A DNA stretch of 64,000 nucleotides, taken from positions 53,447,601-53,511,600 of the forward strand of contig NC_072894.1 of NCBI RefSeq assembly GCF_027943255.1, in the 5' to 3' direction. This stretch comes from Anastrepha obliqua. Lineage: Eukaryota; Arthropoda; Insecta; Diptera; Tephritidae. Numbering within the stretch: position 1 is the stretch's first letter; every line of letters begins with the position of its first letter. The notes beneath the pieces were generated by a model. It was not told the DNA's origin and ran no database searches. It saw only the letters and a list, made by a program, of their open reading frames with translations. A program made the translations under genes and the position numbers. Below are positions 62,731 to 64,000 of the stretch, piece by piece.

Positions 62731-64000
62731 AGGTTTTGTCTTGATAGAGCATCGGCGACAAAATTTTCTTTACCGGGCTTGTAGAAAATTTGAGCGTTGT
62801 GCTCATCGATAAAGGATTTCCATCTCTTAATTTTTGCATTAGTGTTTTTGTCTGAGACTGCAAATGTTAGTGGCTGATGATCGGTATAAATACTTAAATT
62901 TTTTACACCGTACAAATAGTTTCTTAGGGATTTTAGGGCCCACACTATTGCAAGTAGCTCACGTTCATTTGTGGCGAAATTTAATTCGTTGTCTCTTAAA
63001 GTCCTGGAAATCATGGTTATCGGCTTCTTGTTTTGTGACAAAACGGCGCCTAAGCCAGAGGACGAAGCATCTGTCGTCAAATCGAATGGCTTCTGGTAAT
63101 CAGGGTATAGGAGCATTACATCTTCGGAGCTTAAGATATTCTTTAATTTCTCGAAGGTGGCTATCTGCTTTTCATCAAGGTTAACAGGAATTTTTTTCGA
63201 TTGTCCTGCACTTGTTTTACCATTATCACCCTTTAGCATGTCTGTCAATGGTTTGGCTATAGATGCAAAATTTTTTATAAAGCATCTGTAATAGCTCGCT
63301 AGACCAAGGAATGATCTAACTTGGAACAGGTTGGTAGGCTGTTGAAATTTGCTAAGTGCTTCAACTTTGCTGGGATTAGTTGTTATACCGCCGCGGGAGA
63401 CCACAAATCCAAGATACTCGACCTTTTCTTTAAAAAAGTGAGATTTTTCCCGTGATACCCTCATGTTAGCGTTATACAATTTATCTAGTACCCAGGCGAT
63501 GTGGTGAACATGATTTTGCATATTTTCAGAGAATATGATCACGTCATCCACGTAGACGTAGCATGACTTCCCAATCTGTTCTCTAAGTACGTCGTCAATT
63601 GCTCGTTGGAAAATTCCGGGGGCATTCTTCAAACCAAAGGGAAGTCTGCAAAATTCATACTTCCCATTTCCTACAGAAAATGCAGTTTTTTCTCTATCTT
63701 TTTCTGCAAGAAGTATTTGATGAAATCCTGATTTCAGATCGAGTGTCGTGAAATATTTGGCTTTACCAAGGTTTGAGAGAATAGCTACAATGTTCGGTAT
63801 AGGGTATTTGTCATCAACAGTTTTTGAATTAAGTTTCCTAAAGTCAATTACAAGGCGTTTTTTCCTATTTCCTTGTTCGTCTAGACCCTTTTTATCTACT
63901 ACCCACACCGGATTATTATACGGTGAATTAGATGGTCTGATAATATTGTTTCTCAGCATGTCATTAATTTCGTTATTGACAAACTCTGATACTCCTAATG
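62676..64000 (-). pseudogene. pol: reverse transcriptase and RNase H part of provirus pol
   Basis: The open frame runs from the window edge (the ATG at 63959 is internal) to a stop at 62676. Motifs in order: NPVWVVDKKG, RLVIDFRKLNSKT, FTTLDLKSGFHQI, LPFGLKNAPGIFQRA and the catalytic VYVDDVIIFSE; then RNase H with TTDASSSGLGAVLSQ, NERELLAIVWAL and TDHQPLTFA, ending VADALSRQ. All catalytic acidic residues are present. The frame is lost about 20 codons after the end of RNase H, so the connection to integrase is broken. Confidence 0.85.

Larger units (their letters stand above)
59840..64000 (-). mobile_element. errantivirus-like (env-bearing Ty3/gypsy) provirus, 3' part
   Basis: Minus-strand order RT-RNase H, integrase, env, 3' LTR matches insect errantiviruses (gypsy, 17.6, ZAM group). 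The gag, protease and 5' LTR lie beyond the window edge. One pol frameshift is visible near 62,700; env is intact over 437 codons. Confidence 0.85.

Overview
The window looks like repeat-dense euchromatin or its margin from a higher dipteran, most likely a tephritid-type fruit fly (inference). It is A+T-rich, contains no bacterial-style operon, and holds animal mobile elements: Helitrons, R1/RTE/LOA-type non-LTR elements, mdg1-like and errantivirus-like Ty3/gypsy elements, mariner, pogo, hAT, Transib and piggyBac. A tRNA-headed short repeat resembles, from memory only, one seen in tephritid sequences. No host gene can be named. One possible host exon lies at the left edge (47-302); nearly everything else recognisable is a transposon or its debris.

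Layout. 1566-2733: non-autonomous Helitron. 2798-4524: TIR transposon carrying one Cys-rich gene. 4541-7976: SINE, RTE-like and LOA-like retroelement remnants. 7981-15313: complete mdg1/412-like LTR retrotransposon (minus strand) with both LTRs, primer site, polypurine tract, gag, pol and two small leader ORFs. 15421-24110: a mariner-like transposase split by about 7.9 kb of nested repeats: an inverted-end repeat family, a truncated Helitron, and an R1-like element with two intact ORFs inside a (ACATA)n microsatellite. 26303-27475: SINE and retroelement fragments. 28493-37024: a giant foldback structure with arms of 1.7-2.2 kb, into which a Helitron, a pogo-like element and a piggyBac-like MITE inserted. 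37284-38045: tandem copies of the inverted-end repeat family. 39993-40927: decayed mariner relative. 41187-47594: decayed Helitron helicase split by a hAT element, itself split by another Helitron. 47507-51095: several short local duplications, a deleted mariner and a deleted piggyBac. 52180-53620: retroelement, mariner and hAT scraps. 54168-57257: a deleted mariner split by a Transib element. 59103-59790: foldback MITE. 59840-64000: errantivirus-like provirus (minus strand), cut by the window edge.

The elements do not form a pathway. They form a stratigraphy: target-site duplications and interrupted frames give insertion order at several places (Helitron helicase, then hAT, then small Helitron; mariner, then Transib; palindrome, then Helitron in one arm and pogo in the other). 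The best leads are: Transib ends that mimic a 23-spacer recombination signal; coincident insertion of two unrelated transposons at the same nucleotide of opposite palindrome arms; the R1-like element seated in a pentanucleotide array; the gene-carrying TIR element at 2798-4524; and the two small accessory ORFs of the LTR element.
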